Part shown: one piece after another, positions 1 through 8,264 of the stretch | Layout: each line of letters starts with the position of its first letter | How positions within the stretch are numbered: the first letter of the stretch is position 1 | From: Ruegeria sp. THAF57 | GTDB taxonomy: Bacteria; Pseudomonadota; Alphaproteobacteria; Rhodobacterales; Rhodobacteraceae | NCBI RefSeq assembly: GCF_903914075.1 | Contig: NZ_CAIWNQ010000001.1 | Coordinates: 248,001-312,000, forward strand | Length of the DNA stretch: 64,000 nt | Direction of reading: 5' to 3' | The notes under the pieces: model-generated | Database searches by the model: none | What the model saw: only the letters and a program-made list of their open reading frames with translations | What the model was told of the DNA's origin: nothing | Program-made: the position numbers and the translations under genes

Positions 1-299
1 ACGGCCAAATCGAAATCGCCTATGTAGATCGCCCACACTTGGCCAAAACCCTACGCATCTGGCGCTACTCGGACGGCAAACTTACTGAAATCGCAACTCT
101 TCCCGGCCTGACCAATCACCGTATCGGAGATGCATTTATCGCTGGCGGTCTAGTCTATTGTGCGACAGGTCCCGCACTGATCCTGGCCAGCGCCGACTGG
201 TCCCGCATCATCAGTGTCACCTTTAAAAACGGCTGGGTAAAAACCGATCTCGGTCCGCTCAAAGACCGCAAGACCATTACCCAAGCCCTGAGCTGCTGA
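1..299 (+). CDS. C-terminal end of an FG-GAP/VCBS-like repeat protein (partial)
   Basis: The reading frame is already open at the left edge (first full codon at base 3) and ends at a TGA at 297-299, so only the last ~98 residues are visible. The fragment alternates short beta-strand-like stretches with Gly/Asp turns (for example YVDRPHLAKTLRIW and NHRIGDAFIAGG), as expected of a beta-propeller blade of the FG-GAP/VCBS type. I recall such a protein next to purD in related bacteria. Substrate and location are unknown. A dispersed repeat begins 6 bp after the stop. The family call is inference from a fragment. Confidence 0.5.
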   Translation, partial: GQIEIAYVDRPHLAKTLRIWRYSDGKLTEIATLPGLTNHRIGDAFIAGGLVYCATGPALILASADWSRIISVTFKNGWVKTDLGPLKDRKTITQALSC

Positions 300-305
300 T
301 CCGCC

Positions 306-384
306 CTTCATCTGGCTATAAATATCCCGGGGAGGCGCCATTGGTGCGAGCGCCAATGGCGGTGGGGCAGCGCCCCTCGCCCCA
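306..384 (+). repeat. Dispersed intergenic repeat, copy A, with adjoining hairpin
   Basis: Core CTTCATCTGGCTATAAATAT (306-325), followed by CCCGGGGAGG and a GC-rich hairpin with 9-bp arms CGCCATTGG and CCAATGGCG. The same core occurs near 5635, 22963 and, inverted, 22918-22949. It lies just after a stop codon and upstream of the 3' end of purD, so it sits between two convergent genes. Confidence 0.8.
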
Positions 385-417
385 AGAATTCAAGACGGGC
401 GCAGCCCGGCAATTGGA

Positions 418-1680
418 TTACAACGCGCGCCAGCCGATATCGCGGCGGAAAAATCCGCCGGGCCAGTCTATCCCGTTCACCATCGCATAGGCCCGGTCAC
501 GCGCGTCCTGCAAAGTCTCCCCCCGTGCCGTCACGTTCAACACACGACCGCCCACTGCCAGAATTTGACCATCCTCGGCTTTGGTTCCCGCATGGAAGAC
601 CATGTTCTTACTGTCTTCAGGAAGCGCGTCCAAACCGTTGATCACACTTCCCTTTTCATAAGACCCCGGATACCCGTTCGCCGCCATCACAACGGTGATC
701 GCATGGTCATCCGCCCAATTCACGCGCGCCTCTGCCAAGCGTCCCTCGGCCGCGGCATGCATAAGATCCATCACCTGCGCGCCCAGACGCATCATCAGCA
801 CCTGGCACTCCGGGTCTCCAAAACGCACGTTGTATTCCACCAGCCTCGGCTGTCCATCCTTGATCATGAGACCCGCATAAAGCACGCCCTGAAAAGGCGC
901 GCCGCGACGCTTCATCTCATCCATCGTCGGGCGCACGATCTCATCCATTGCGCGCGCCTCAACCTCGGCACTTAGAACGGGTGCCGGAGAATACGCCCCC
1001 ATTCCGCCTGTATTCGGGCCGGTATCGCCTTCGCCGACGCGTTTGTGGTCCTGCGCTGTGCCGACTGAAAGGATGTTCTCGCCATCACAAAGCACAAACA
1101 GAGAGGCCTCCTCGCCCTCCATGAACTCTTCGATCACCACCTCGGCCCCAGCCCCGCCAAACGCGCCGCCGAACATATCGTCGATCGCCTCAAGCGCGGT
1201 TTCTTCGTCCATCGCGACGATCACACCCTTGCCTGCGGCCAGACCATCGGCCTTGACCACAATCGGCGCACCCTGCTCGCGGATATAGGCTTTGGCGGGG
1301 TCGGCTTCGGTAAACCGTGCATAAGCCGCAGTCGGAGCACCGGCGGCATCACAGATTTCCTTGGTAAAGCTTTTAGAGGCTTCCAACCGGGCTGCTTCTG
1401 CCGACGGACCAAAGACCAGAACGCCTGCCTCTCGCAACCGATCTGCAACTCCGGCTGCCAAAGGCGCCTCGGGGCCGACAATCACGAAATCAATCGCGTT
1501 TTCTTCGGCAAAGCTGACCACCGCGCCGCCATTCTCGATTTCAAGCGCCGCGCACTCGGCGATCTGCGCGATTCCGGCATTTCCCGGCGCGACGATCAGT
1601 CGATCACATTTTGGATTCTGCATCACTGCCCAAGCCAAACTGTGCTCCCGCCCACCACTGCCGAGAATGAGGATATTCAT
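418..1680 (-). CDS. purD: Phosphoribosylamine--glycine ligase (GARS)
   Basis: A 420-aa enzyme of de novo purine synthesis that joins phosphoribosylamine and glycine with ATP to give GAR. The N-terminus [18 protein letters not shown] is the standard PurD opening and decides the start at 1680; the frame stays open further upstream but that extension has no family match. The ATP-grasp part shows [24 protein letters not shown] and [12 protein letters not shown], and the C-terminal domain ends normally. Length is typical. It is divergent from xseA across a 75-bp gap that must hold both promoters. Cytoplasmic. No defects seen. Confidence 0.97.
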   Translation of the reverse strand: MNILILGSGGREHSLAWAVMQNPKCDRLIVAPGNAGIAQIAECAALEIENGGAVVSFAEENAIDFVIVGPEAPLAAGVADRLREAGVLVFGPSAEAARLEASKSFTKEICDAAGAPTAAYARFTEADPAKAYIREQGAPIVVKADGLAAGKGVIVAMDEETALEAIDDMFGGAFGGAGAEVVIEEFMEGEEASLFVLCDGENILSVGTAQDHKRVGEGDTGPNTGGMGAYSPAPVLSAEVEARAMDEIVRPTMDEMKRRGAPFQGVLYAGLMIKDGQPRLVEYNVRFGDPECQVLMMRLGAQVMDLMHAAAEGRLAEARVNWADDHAITVVMAANGYPGSYEKGSVINGLDALPEDSKNMVFHAGTKAEDGQILAVGGRVLNVTARGETLQDARDRAYAMVNGIDWPGGFFRRDIGWRAL

Positions 1681-1755
1681 GACTGCTCTCCGATCTGCTT
1701 GGCCTTGCCTTCCGCGCGTTCTAAGCTGGGCAGGCATTTGACACAAGGCGCTGAA

Positions 1756-3249
1756 ATGTCCGACCTGCTTGACGACCCCATTCCCGGCCAAAACACCCCC
1801 GAATACAGCGTTTCGGACATCTCAGGAGAGGTTAAGCGCACGCTTGAAGGCACGTTTGGGCGAATCCGTGTGCGTGGCGAGGTAGGACGCGTGTTCAAAG
1901 CGCGGTCCGGCCATCTGTATTACGACATCAAGGATGACCGAAACGTGCTGGCATGCACCACGTGGAAGGGCCAGATCTCGGGCCTGTCCGTGGTGCCGGA
2001 AGAAGGATTAGAGGTTGTTGTCACCGGTCGCCTCACAGCTTTCGGTGCACAATCCAAATACAACCTGAATGTCGATGAGGTCGCCGTTGCCGGACAAGGT
2101 GCCCTGATGGCGCTGCTGGAAAAACGCAAGAAACAGCTTGAGGCCGAAGGGCTATTCGCGCCAGAGCGCAAGAAGGTTCTGCCCTACCTGCCGCAGATCA
2201 TCGGCGTTGTGACATCCCCGTCCGGCGCGGTGATCCGCGATATCCTGCACCGACTGCGCGACCGGTTTCCGCGCAAGGTGCTGATCTGGCCTGTGGCCGT
2301 ACAGGGATCAAACTGCGCACCCGAAGTGGCGAACGCCATTCAAGGCTTCAACCAAATGACCCCCGGAGGCGCCCTGCCACGCCCCGACCTGATCATTGTC
2401 GCCCGTGGCGGCGGGTCAATCGAAGACCTGTGGGGCTTTAACGAAGAAATCGTTGCGCGCGCCGCCGCCGCCTCGGACATTCCGCTGATTTCAGCCGTGG
2501 GGCACGAAACCGATACAACACTGATCGACTTCGTTTCTGACCGACGCGCACCCACGCCGACCGCCGCCGCCGAACTCGCGGTTCCCGTTCGTATGGAACT
2601 GTTGGCATGGACCGGAGAGCAAGGCGCGCGTCTTTCCCGTTCAGCCACGGACGCGGTTCAACGCCGCGCGCAACGTCTGCGCGACCTGTCCCGCGCCTTG
2701 CCACGCCCGGATACCTTGCTGAACACTCCACGCCAACGCCTTGATCTTGTTGCAGATAGACTGGCACCCGCGCTTGACCGCAGTGTTCAGAACCGGCGTT
2801 TGCGTGTCGTTGAGATCTCTGCACATCTGCGCCCGGCCACGCTGCGCAATCTGGTGGCAACGCGGCAAGAGGCCGTTCGCAACCTGTCTTCCCGGCTGTC
2901 CCTGCGGCCAATCCAGCGCGAGATCGAAGCGCAGCGAAATAACGTAACCCGACTGGCGGAACGCCTGAGCAGCGCGCAAACCGCACGGCTCGACCGGATG
3001 CGCCAGAATCTTGAGGCGACAGACCGTCTGCGCGAAACACTCAGCTACAAAGCGACGTTAGAAAGAGGCTACGCAGTGGTGCGCGCAGAAGGCCAAGTCC
3101 TGACGACCAAAGAGCAGGCTGGAAAGCACGCGACCTTCGAGATCGAGTTCGCGGACGGTGTGCTAAGTACAGGTCAGTCGAACCCGTCACGTCCATCACA
3201 GAAGAAAACGCCATCCAAGGATACTCCGGACCAGGGATCGCTATTTTAA
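1756..3249 (+). CDS. xseA: Exodeoxyribonuclease VII large subunit
   Basis: 497 aa. The N-terminal OB-fold (about residues 10-110) is followed by the catalytic region with VTSPSGAVIRDI near residue 150 and ARGGGSIEDLWGFNEE near 215, then a long helical arm rich in Arg/Leu (about 290-440) and a short C-terminal tail. With XseB it degrades single-stranded DNA to acid-insoluble oligonucleotides. The start at ATG 1756 (MSDLLDDP) is chosen because homology begins soon after and the longer open frame runs into the divergent purD gene. xseB is not in the window. It converges on the small gene at 3258. Confidence 0.96.
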   Translation: MSDLLDDPIPGQNTPEYSVSDISGEVKRTLEGTFGRIRVRGEVGRVFKARSGHLYYDIKDDRNVLACTTWKGQISGLSVVPEEGLEVVVTGRLTAFGAQSKYNLNVDEVAVAGQGALMALLEKRKKQLEAEGLFAPERKKVLPYLPQIIGVVTSPSGAVIRDILHRLRDRFPRKVLIWPVAVQGSNCAPEVANAIQGFNQMTPGGALPRPDLIIVARGGGSIEDLWGFNEEIVARAAAASDIPLISAVGHETDTTLIDFVSDRRAPTPTAAAELAVPVRMELLAWTGEQGARLSRSATDAVQRRAQRLRDLSRALPRPDTLLNTPRQRLDLVADRLAPALDRSVQNRRLRVVEISAHLRPATLRNLVATRQEAVRNLSSRLSLRPIQREIEAQRNNVTRLAERLSSAQTARLDRMRQNLEATDRLRETLSYKATLERGYAVVRAEGQVLTTKEQAGKHATFEIEFADGVLSTGQSNPSRPSQKKTPSKDTPDQGSLF

Positions 3250-3257
3250 GGGGCGCG

Positions 3258-3653
3258 CTAAACGCCGACGTCAGGGCCGTGGCAGACCATTTCTTCGTCG
3301 ATCTCATCGGCTTCATACAGCTCGGTTCTGTCCGGGTTTCCTTCAAACTGAGCGATCAAGCCACTCCCCGAATCTGTGAACAACCAGCATTGCGGGTCCA
3401 GACGGTCCTCGTACAGGAAACATATCTGGCCGCTTTGCTCGTACCAAACACCTTCCTTGCAGTCTCCATCCAAAAAAGACCATATAACTCTGCGGTTTGG
3501 CAGGTAACGTTCAACTCCGTAAACCTGCCCCTGAAACCCGTAGAACAGAGTTTTCCCACGGGTATATGCATCAAATTCCGATCCCGAAAGACCAGGCTCC
3601 GCGCCCACGGCCGGACCGAACATTACCATCAGAATCGCGATAGACCTCAGCAT
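3258..3653 (-). CDS. Small secreted protein of unknown function
   Basis: 131 aa beginning MLRSIAILMVMFGPAVGAEP, a clear Sec signal peptide with a probable cleavage after VGA. The mature part has four Cys (near residues 59, 72, 82 and 122) and aromatic-rich strands (TLFYGFQGQVYGVERY, GQICFLYEDRLDPQCWLF), suggesting a small disulfide-stabilised periplasmic domain. I do not recognise a named family; similar small secreted proteins are common in Rhodobacterales. The frame is open upstream to 3860 but the signal peptide fixes the start at 3653. It is convergent with xseA, 8 bp apart. Confidence 0.7.
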   Translation of the reverse strand: MLRSIAILMVMFGPAVGAEPGLSGSEFDAYTRGKTLFYGFQGQVYGVERYLPNRRVIWSFLDGDCKEGVWYEQSGQICFLYEDRLDPQCWLFTDSGSGLIAQFEGNPDRTELYEADEIDEEMVCHGPDVGV

Positions 3654-3790
3654 ATGATCATCATCGCAGATGTGGTGCAGCAACGCCAACTCTGCGCGCA
3701 ACGCACGACTTACCCCACGTAACCGGTTGAGGTATTGCCGAGTTCCCGGCGACGCTGTTGAAAAACACCATACTACGGGAGAGCCGCCAA

Positions 3791-4426
3791 ATGACCGCCC
3801 TGTTTCTGATCGCCGCAGCCTGCGCGCTTGTGTATCTGCCGATGTCACCGAAACCCGCAAGTGGGCTGAGGTCAGTTCTAAAGACGCTGTCGGTTGCCAT
3901 ACTTGCGCTTATCGCAGCCCGACAGGGCGCGCCACTGTTGCTGACTACAGCTCTGGCTCTCTGCGCAGTCGGCGACGCATTACTGTCTCGGGACTCCGAT
4001 TCCACATTCATGGCTGGCATCGGTGCTTTTGCTGCCGGACACTTGGCCTATATCGCTTTGTTTCTGTCCCATCCGTCCAGCGAAACTGCACTTATTCTCG
4101 ACAGGCCCGGTTTCTTCTGGTCGCTGATCATATTGGGCATCATTGCCGCAACCTTGCTCGCGCCCCGCGCCGGAGAATTAAAGGTGCCCGTCCTTGGATA
4201 TATCCCGATTATCCTCGGCATGGGTCTTACCGTTTTGGCAGTGCCCGACATCGGCCCTTTGCGTTGGGCGTTGCCCGCAGCGTTGGCCTTTATCGCGTCC
4301 GACCTGATCCTTGCGACGGAAAAGTTCCTACTACCCCCAAATCATCCAAGCCTCCGCTTCACGCCTTACATGGTGTGGATATTTTACTGGGGCGCTCAGG
4401 CCGGGTTGCTGATTGCCTTCCTGTGA
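3791..4426 (+). CDS. Lysoplasmalogenase family (YhhN/TMEM86) membrane protein
   Basis: 211 aa, almost entirely hydrophobic, with about seven or eight predicted transmembrane helices. The family pattern is present: a polar ALCAVGDALLSR segment after helix 2-3, FAAGHLAYI, and SDLILATEKF near the C-terminus. Members include lysoplasmalogenases that hydrolyse the vinyl-ether bond of lysoplasmalogens, though bacterial members are mostly uncharacterised, so the substrate is inferred. Start ATG 3791 has GGGAGAG about 8 bp upstream; an in-frame ATG at 3758 lacks one. It precedes ftsY by 58 bp on the same strand. Confidence 0.8.
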   Translation: MTALFLIAAACALVYLPMSPKPASGLRSVLKTLSVAILALIAARQGAPLLLTTALALCAVGDALLSRDSDSTFMAGIGAFAAGHLAYIALFLSHPSSETALILDRPGFFWSLIILGIIAATLLAPRAGELKVPVLGYIPIILGMGLTVLAVPDIGPLRWALPAALAFIASDLILATEKFLLPPNHPSLRFTPYMVWIFYWGAQAGLLIAFL

Positions 4427-4484
4427 CCCTTTGCAACTGGTTCAAATCCGCATTAGGTGAGAGGAACATCTGCGGAGACCAAAA

Positions 4485-5627
4485 ATGGCGTTTTTCTCAA
4501 AGCTCAAGGACAAGCTGTTCAAATCCTCGTCCCGCCTCGAACAGGGACTGGAAGCCATCGTCGAAGATGGCGGCGAAGAAACAACAGCCCCTGACCCTGT
4601 CATCCCCAAGCCAGAGCCGCAGCCAGAACCCGTACCCGAAGTTCCGCAGCCACAGCCGGAACCGCAGCCTGTTGAAACCCCTGAACCAGTTCCAGCAGAC
4701 CCAATGCCAGCCCCCCCGCCACCAGAGGCTGCACCGTCCAAATTTGTTCTGGCGCGGATGTTCAGCCGGAACGAGGCAAAAACCGCTATTCGCCGCACGC
4801 TTGACGACGACATGCTGGAACAACTCGAAGAGTTGTTGATCGCCTCGGACATGGGCGTAGACACCGCCTTGCGCGTCACCTCCAACATGGCCGAAGGGCG
4901 TTTGGGCCGCAAACTTTCGACACAGGAAATCAAACAGCTACTGGCACAGGAAGTTTCCCGCGTGATGGAGCCTGTCGCCAAACCGCTGCCGATCTACCCC
5001 AAGCGCCCTCAGGTGGTGCTTGTAGTCGGCGTGAACGGGTCCGGAAAGACCACAACAATCGGCAAACTCGCAAGCCAGTTCAAAGCAGCAGGCAAAAAGG
5101 TCGTAATTGCCGCGGGCGACACATTCAGGGCTGCGGCGGTCGAACAGCTTCAAGTCTGGGGAGACCGCGCAGGCGTGCCCGTCCTTACAGCGCCCGAAGG
5201 ATCCGACCCCGCCTCTCTCGCATTTGATGCCCTCACACGCGCGCAAGAGGACGGAGCAGACCTGCTGATGATCGACACCGCTGGCCGCCTGCAAAACCGC
5301 GCCGATTTGATGGAAGAGCTCGCCAAAATCGTCCGCGTCATCCGCAAGGTTGACGAAACCGCTCCGCATAACACCCTTTTGGTGCTGGACGCGACCACCG
5401 GGCAGAATGCGCTCAGTCAGGTCGAGACATTCCGCAAGCTGGCCGATGTCTCGGGCCTTGTGATGACCAAACTGGATGGCACGGCCAAGGGTGGCGTTCT
5501 GGTGGCGCTCGCGGACAAGTTTGGTCTGCCGATCCACGCGATCGGCGTCGGGGAACAGATCGACGACCTCGCCCCCTTTGACCCGGAAGAATTCGCCGCC
5601 GCCCTCACCGGCCTTGACCAAAGCTGA
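4485..5627 (+). CDS. ftsY: Signal recognition particle receptor FtsY
   Basis: 380 aa. Docks SRP-ribosome complexes at the SecYEG translocon, using GTP. The N-terminal acidic A-domain (residues ~20-85) is a low-complexity Pro/Glu/Gln stretch with repeated PEPQPEP units; the helical N domain follows (~95-165), then the G domain with GVNGSGKTTT (~181-190), DTFRAAAVEQL, DTAGR and TKLDGTAKGG, and the GVGEQIDDL closing motif. RBS GGAGA lies about 8 bp before the ATG. A dispersed repeat (copy B) begins 8 bp after the stop. Confidence 0.98.
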   Translation: MAFFSKLKDKLFKSSSRLEQGLEAIVEDGGEETTAPDPVIPKPEPQPEPVPEVPQPQPEPQPVETPEPVPADPMPAPPPPEAAPSKFVLARMFSRNEAKTAIRRTLDDDMLEQLEELLIASDMGVDTALRVTSNMAEGRLGRKLSTQEIKQLLAQEVSRVMEPVAKPLPIYPKRPQVVLVVGVNGSGKTTTIGKLASQFKAAGKKVVIAAGDTFRAAAVEQLQVWGDRAGVPVLTAPEGSDPASLAFDALTRAQEDGADLLMIDTAGRLQNRADLMEELAKIVRVIRKVDETAPHNTLLVLDATTGQNALSQVETFRKLADVSGLVMTKLDGTAKGGVLVALADKFGLPIHAIGVGEQIDDLAPFDPEEFAAALTGLDQS

Positions 5628-5634
5628 TCCGCCG

Positions 5635-5692
5635 CTTCATCTGGCTAAAAATATCCTCGGGGGGTGTGGGGGGGCAGACAGCCCCCCACCCT
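5635..5692 (+). repeat. Dispersed intergenic repeat, copy B, with adjoining hairpin
   Basis: Core CTTCATCTGGCTAAAAATAT (5635-5654) then CCTCGGGGGG, followed by a G/C hairpin whose right arm is GCCCCCCACC. It sits between ftsY and the EamA transporter on the same strand. Same family as copies at 306, 22918 and 22963. Confidence 0.8.
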
Positions 5693-5718
5693 CTCCTCCC
5701 AACGCAAAGATCTGACAC

Positions 5719-6621
5719 TTGAGCGACTGGCTGATCTCACTCGAAGGCACCGAAGCAGGCCATCAGCTCGCGCTGGGATTGGCATTGATGGCGGCGTTCC
5801 TTCACGCGGCTTTCGGGGCATTGCAGAAGGGTCGTCACGATCCCTGGCTGTCCCGCGGAGCAATCGACGCTTGTTACTGCCTGATGGCCGCGCCCTTTGC
5901 CTTTTTCGTCGTGCCGTGGCCAGAGCCCTACATGTGGCCCATCTTCGCCGTCGTGTGGTTGATTCACATCGTCTACAAAACGCTACAGGCTATGGCCTAT
6001 ACCAAAGGCTCATACACTGTCGTTTACCCGGTCGTCCGTGGGACCGGGCCCCTGTTCACCGTTATCGGCGCCTACCTGCTGTTCGGGGAGACCTTTACCG
6101 GCACGCAATGGCTTGGGGTCGCCGTGTTGCTAGCCGGTATTTTTGGATTGGCGGCCTACAACTTCCGCTTTCTCGAAACCAACCGCGAAACGCTTGGGAT
6201 AGCTCTGACGCTAGCGATCGCCACAGGATTATTCGTCGCGCTTTACACAACTTACGACGCTTACGGGATACGTGCGACTGCCGACCCTTTCACGTTTTTG
6301 GCCTGGTTCTTCATGATCGACGGCGCCACCATGCCAATTTACGCCTTCCTGAGGTGGCGTGCGATGATCAACCGGCCCGCGATCGGTCCCTTGATGCTGC
6401 GCGGTTTGGCTGGCGGCATCATTGCCCCGCTGTCCTTTGGCTCTATCATGCTGGCAACGCGATTGGATAAAGTTGGCGAGGCCGCCGTTCTGCGCGAAAC
6501 CTCGACCGTCTTTGCTGCCCTGATCGGCTGGCTGATTCTGAAAGAAACCGTTGGGCCAAGGCGGATCGCTTTGATGGCATTGATTGCATTAGGCGCCGTA
6601 ATCGTTGAAATGGGCGGGTAA
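5719..6621 (+). CDS. EamA/DMT-family membrane transporter
   Basis: 300 aa with ten predicted membrane helices arranged as two EamA repeats. Ends of the repeats show the usual patterns: VVYPVVRGTGPLFTVIGAYLLFGE in the first half and RETSTVFAALIGWLILKE in the second. Substrate unknown; drug/metabolite transporters of this type move amino acids, nucleosides or other small molecules. The start is a TTG at 5719 (MSDWLISLEG), preferred over an ATG at 5788 because the first 23 residues look like the amphipathic start of relatives. The gap to yciB is 16 bp, so the two are probably cotranscribed. Confidence 0.88.
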   Translation: MSDWLISLEGTEAGHQLALGLALMAAFLHAAFGALQKGRHDPWLSRGAIDACYCLMAAPFAFFVVPWPEPYMWPIFAVVWLIHIVYKTLQAMAYTKGSYTVVYPVVRGTGPLFTVIGAYLLFGETFTGTQWLGVAVLLAGIFGLAAYNFRFLETNRETLGIALTLAIATGLFVALYTTYDAYGIRATADPFTFLAWFFMIDGATMPIYAFLRWRAMINRPAIGPLMLRGLAGGIIAPLSFGSIMLATRLDKVGEAAVLRETSTVFAALIGWLILKETVGPRRIALMALIALGAVIVEMGG

Positions 6622-6637
6622 ACAGCAGGAAACTGAC

Positions 6638-7243
6638 ATGACAGGCAAGAAAGAAGTCAACCCATTTCTAAAGCAGGTGCTGGAACTCGGTCCTCCGCTG
6701 GCGTTTTTCTTCATCTACCTGCGCTTGCGGGATGACAGTTTCGAATTCGCTGGAACCGAATATTCCGGGTTCATTGTTGCGACCATCATCTTCGTGCCCC
6801 TGATGCTGTCTGCAATGGCCGTGCTATGGTACCTGACCGGGAAACTCAGCCGGATGCAGATATTCACCGCCTTCATGGTCATTTTCTTCGGTGGCCTGAC
6901 AGCATGGTTTAATGACGAACGGTTCTTCAAGATGAAAACCACGCTGGTCTACGGATTCTTTTCAATCATCCTTGGAATTGGGCTGCTGCAGGGAAAATCC
7001 TATCTCGCCTATGTTCTCGATGAAATGCTTCCCATGCGCAACGAAGGTTGGATGATCCTCACACGTCGACTGTGCGGGTGCTTTGCAGTTCTGGCCGTTG
7101 CAAACGAACTGGTCTGGCGCACCATGTCCACCGACCTGTGGGTCAAAATCGAAACGTTCGGGTTTCCGATCGCGTTGATGGTCTTTCTCATGCTTCAGTT
7201 CAGCATGTTGCAAAGCTATATGGATGACCCCGACCATCAGTAA
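6638..7243 (+). CDS. yciB: Inner membrane-spanning protein YciB (IspZ/septation protein A family)
   Basis: 201 aa with five or six transmembrane helices. Family signatures seen are a ProPheLeu-Lys opening with LELGPPLAFFFIY, GGLTAWFNDERFFKMKTT, and NELVWRTMSTDLWVKIETFG near the C-terminus. In enterobacteria YciB interacts with cell-elongation and division proteins and influences envelope integrity; its biochemical role is not settled. RBS CAGGAAA precedes ATG 6638. It follows the EamA transporter by 16 bp. Confidence 0.93.
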   Translation: MTGKKEVNPFLKQVLELGPPLAFFFIYLRLRDDSFEFAGTEYSGFIVATIIFVPLMLSAMAVLWYLTGKLSRMQIFTAFMVIFFGGLTAWFNDERFFKMKTTLVYGFFSIILGIGLLQGKSYLAYVLDEMLPMRNEGWMILTRRLCGCFAVLAVANELVWRTMSTDLWVKIETFGFPIALMVFLMLQFSMLQSYMDDPDHQ

Positions 7244-7381
7244 ACCGGGTGGTCGAACCGGTCCTGTGGAGCGCCAACGCATAGCCAACTTTCGGAATTC
7301 GCATAAAATCCTTGGCTAAACGTCATAGCTGTGGAAAGTTGTGGGACCACTCACCATTGGCAGCCGGAGCACCACATCCAC

Positions 7382-8050
7382 ATGACGGCCATCCCAAACA
7401 GCGGCTTTTTGGCCGAGGCGTCTGACAGGCTCAGGGCCATGCTTTCTGCCCAGGCGACGGAAATTTCGCTTGAACAGGGTGAGACCCTGTTTGAACAAGG
7501 CGACGAAGGTGACTCCCTCTACGCCCTCAGCGAGGGCACACTGGAAGTGTCCTTTCTGGCGATGAGCGGTCGAAAACTATCATTGAGCCTGATGAAGCCA
7601 GGTGAAATCTTCGGTGAAATCGCCCTGTTCGACAACGGGCCGCGCACCGCTACGATTGCGGCGGCCGAACCGTCCCGCGTTCTACGCGTCCGGCGCAGCG
7701 ACGTTATGAACCAAATCCGGCAGCATCCCGATCTTGCGGTCGATTTGATCCGACTGGCGGGTTTGCGCATGCGCTGGATGGGGTCGCAAATGAATGAGCA
7801 GGTCTTTCTGCCGATGCCCATCCGTTTGGCGCGTAAGCTGCTGCACCTGTCCGACCTTCAGGACGACCCTGCCAAACGGATCACCCTGTCGCAGAGCGAA
7901 CTGGCCGAGTTCGTTGGCGCGACAAGGGAAGCGGTATCCAAAACAATCTCGACCTGGAAGCGCGATAACGTGGTCGAGGCATCACGCGGCGGCCTTATGA
8001 TCCATGACTTCGAAGCCCTACGCGAATTGGCGGAATCCGATCTGATCTGA
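7382..8050 (+). CDS. Crp/Fnr-family transcriptional regulator
   Basis: 222 aa. An N-terminal cyclic-nucleotide-binding beta-barrel (about 15-125) contains EQGDEGDSLYALSEGTLEV and GEIFGEIALFDNGPRTATI, close to the CRP phosphate-binding cassette. The C-terminal winged helix (about 145-215) contains LSQSELAEFVGATREAVSKT. The Fnr-type N-terminal cysteine cluster is absent, so it is not an oxygen sensor of the Fnr type; ligand unknown. Start ATG 7382 is chosen at the end of the low-complexity His-rich stretch; an upstream GTG at 7331 is open in frame. Targets are not evident from the neighbours. Confidence 0.9.
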   Translation: MTAIPNSGFLAEASDRLRAMLSAQATEISLEQGETLFEQGDEGDSLYALSEGTLEVSFLAMSGRKLSLSLMKPGEIFGEIALFDNGPRTATIAAAEPSRVLRVRRSDVMNQIRQHPDLAVDLIRLAGLRMRWMGSQMNEQVFLPMPIRLARKLLHLSDLQDDPAKRITLSQSELAEFVGATREAVSKTISTWKRDNVVEASRGGLMIHDFEALRELAESDLI

Positions 8051-8114
8051 TCCGTTGTGACCTGCTTCACATACGACCGGCTGCGTTAAGACTATCTTCG
8101 TAATTGTTACCGTA

Positions 8115-8204
8115 GGAGGTCAGAGAATCATCCCCGATATCTGTCCACTGACCTCTCCCTGTATCAGAGCCACGCGCCTTCCCCGGCGTGTGGCTCACTT
8201 CTTT
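8115..8204 (+). ncRNA. Candidate small RNA or 3'-UTR structure downstream of the Crp/Fnr gene
   Basis: Two successive stem-loops. First, GAGGTCAG (8116-8123) with CTGACCTC (8148-8155), loop ~24 nt. Second, GAGCCACGCGCC (8167-8178), loop TTCCCC, GGCGTGTGGCTC (8185-8196): 12 bp with one mismatch/wobble, followed by ACTTCTTT. No convincing promoter was found, so it may be processed from the upstream mRNA. Tentative. Confidence 0.4.
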
Positions 8205-8212
8205 GCGGAACA

Positions 8213-8240
8213 GAAAAAGGCCGGAGCAAACGCCCCGGCC
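8213..8240 (-). terminator. Rho-independent terminator of the hflK-hflC-DUF2065-degP operon
   Basis: Read on the minus strand: GGCCGGGGCGTTTGCTCCGGCC followed by TTTTT. The stem uses GGCCGG/CCGGCC arms. It lies 25 bp beyond the degP stop codon. Confidence 0.85.
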
Positions 8241-8264
8241 CGTTCATTCAAGTAGACCCGAGTA

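Noticed and set aside
3670..4839. 389-codon frame running across the YhhN-type gene into ftsY
   Set aside because: Out of frame with two well-supported genes; Arg/Ser-rich with no domain.
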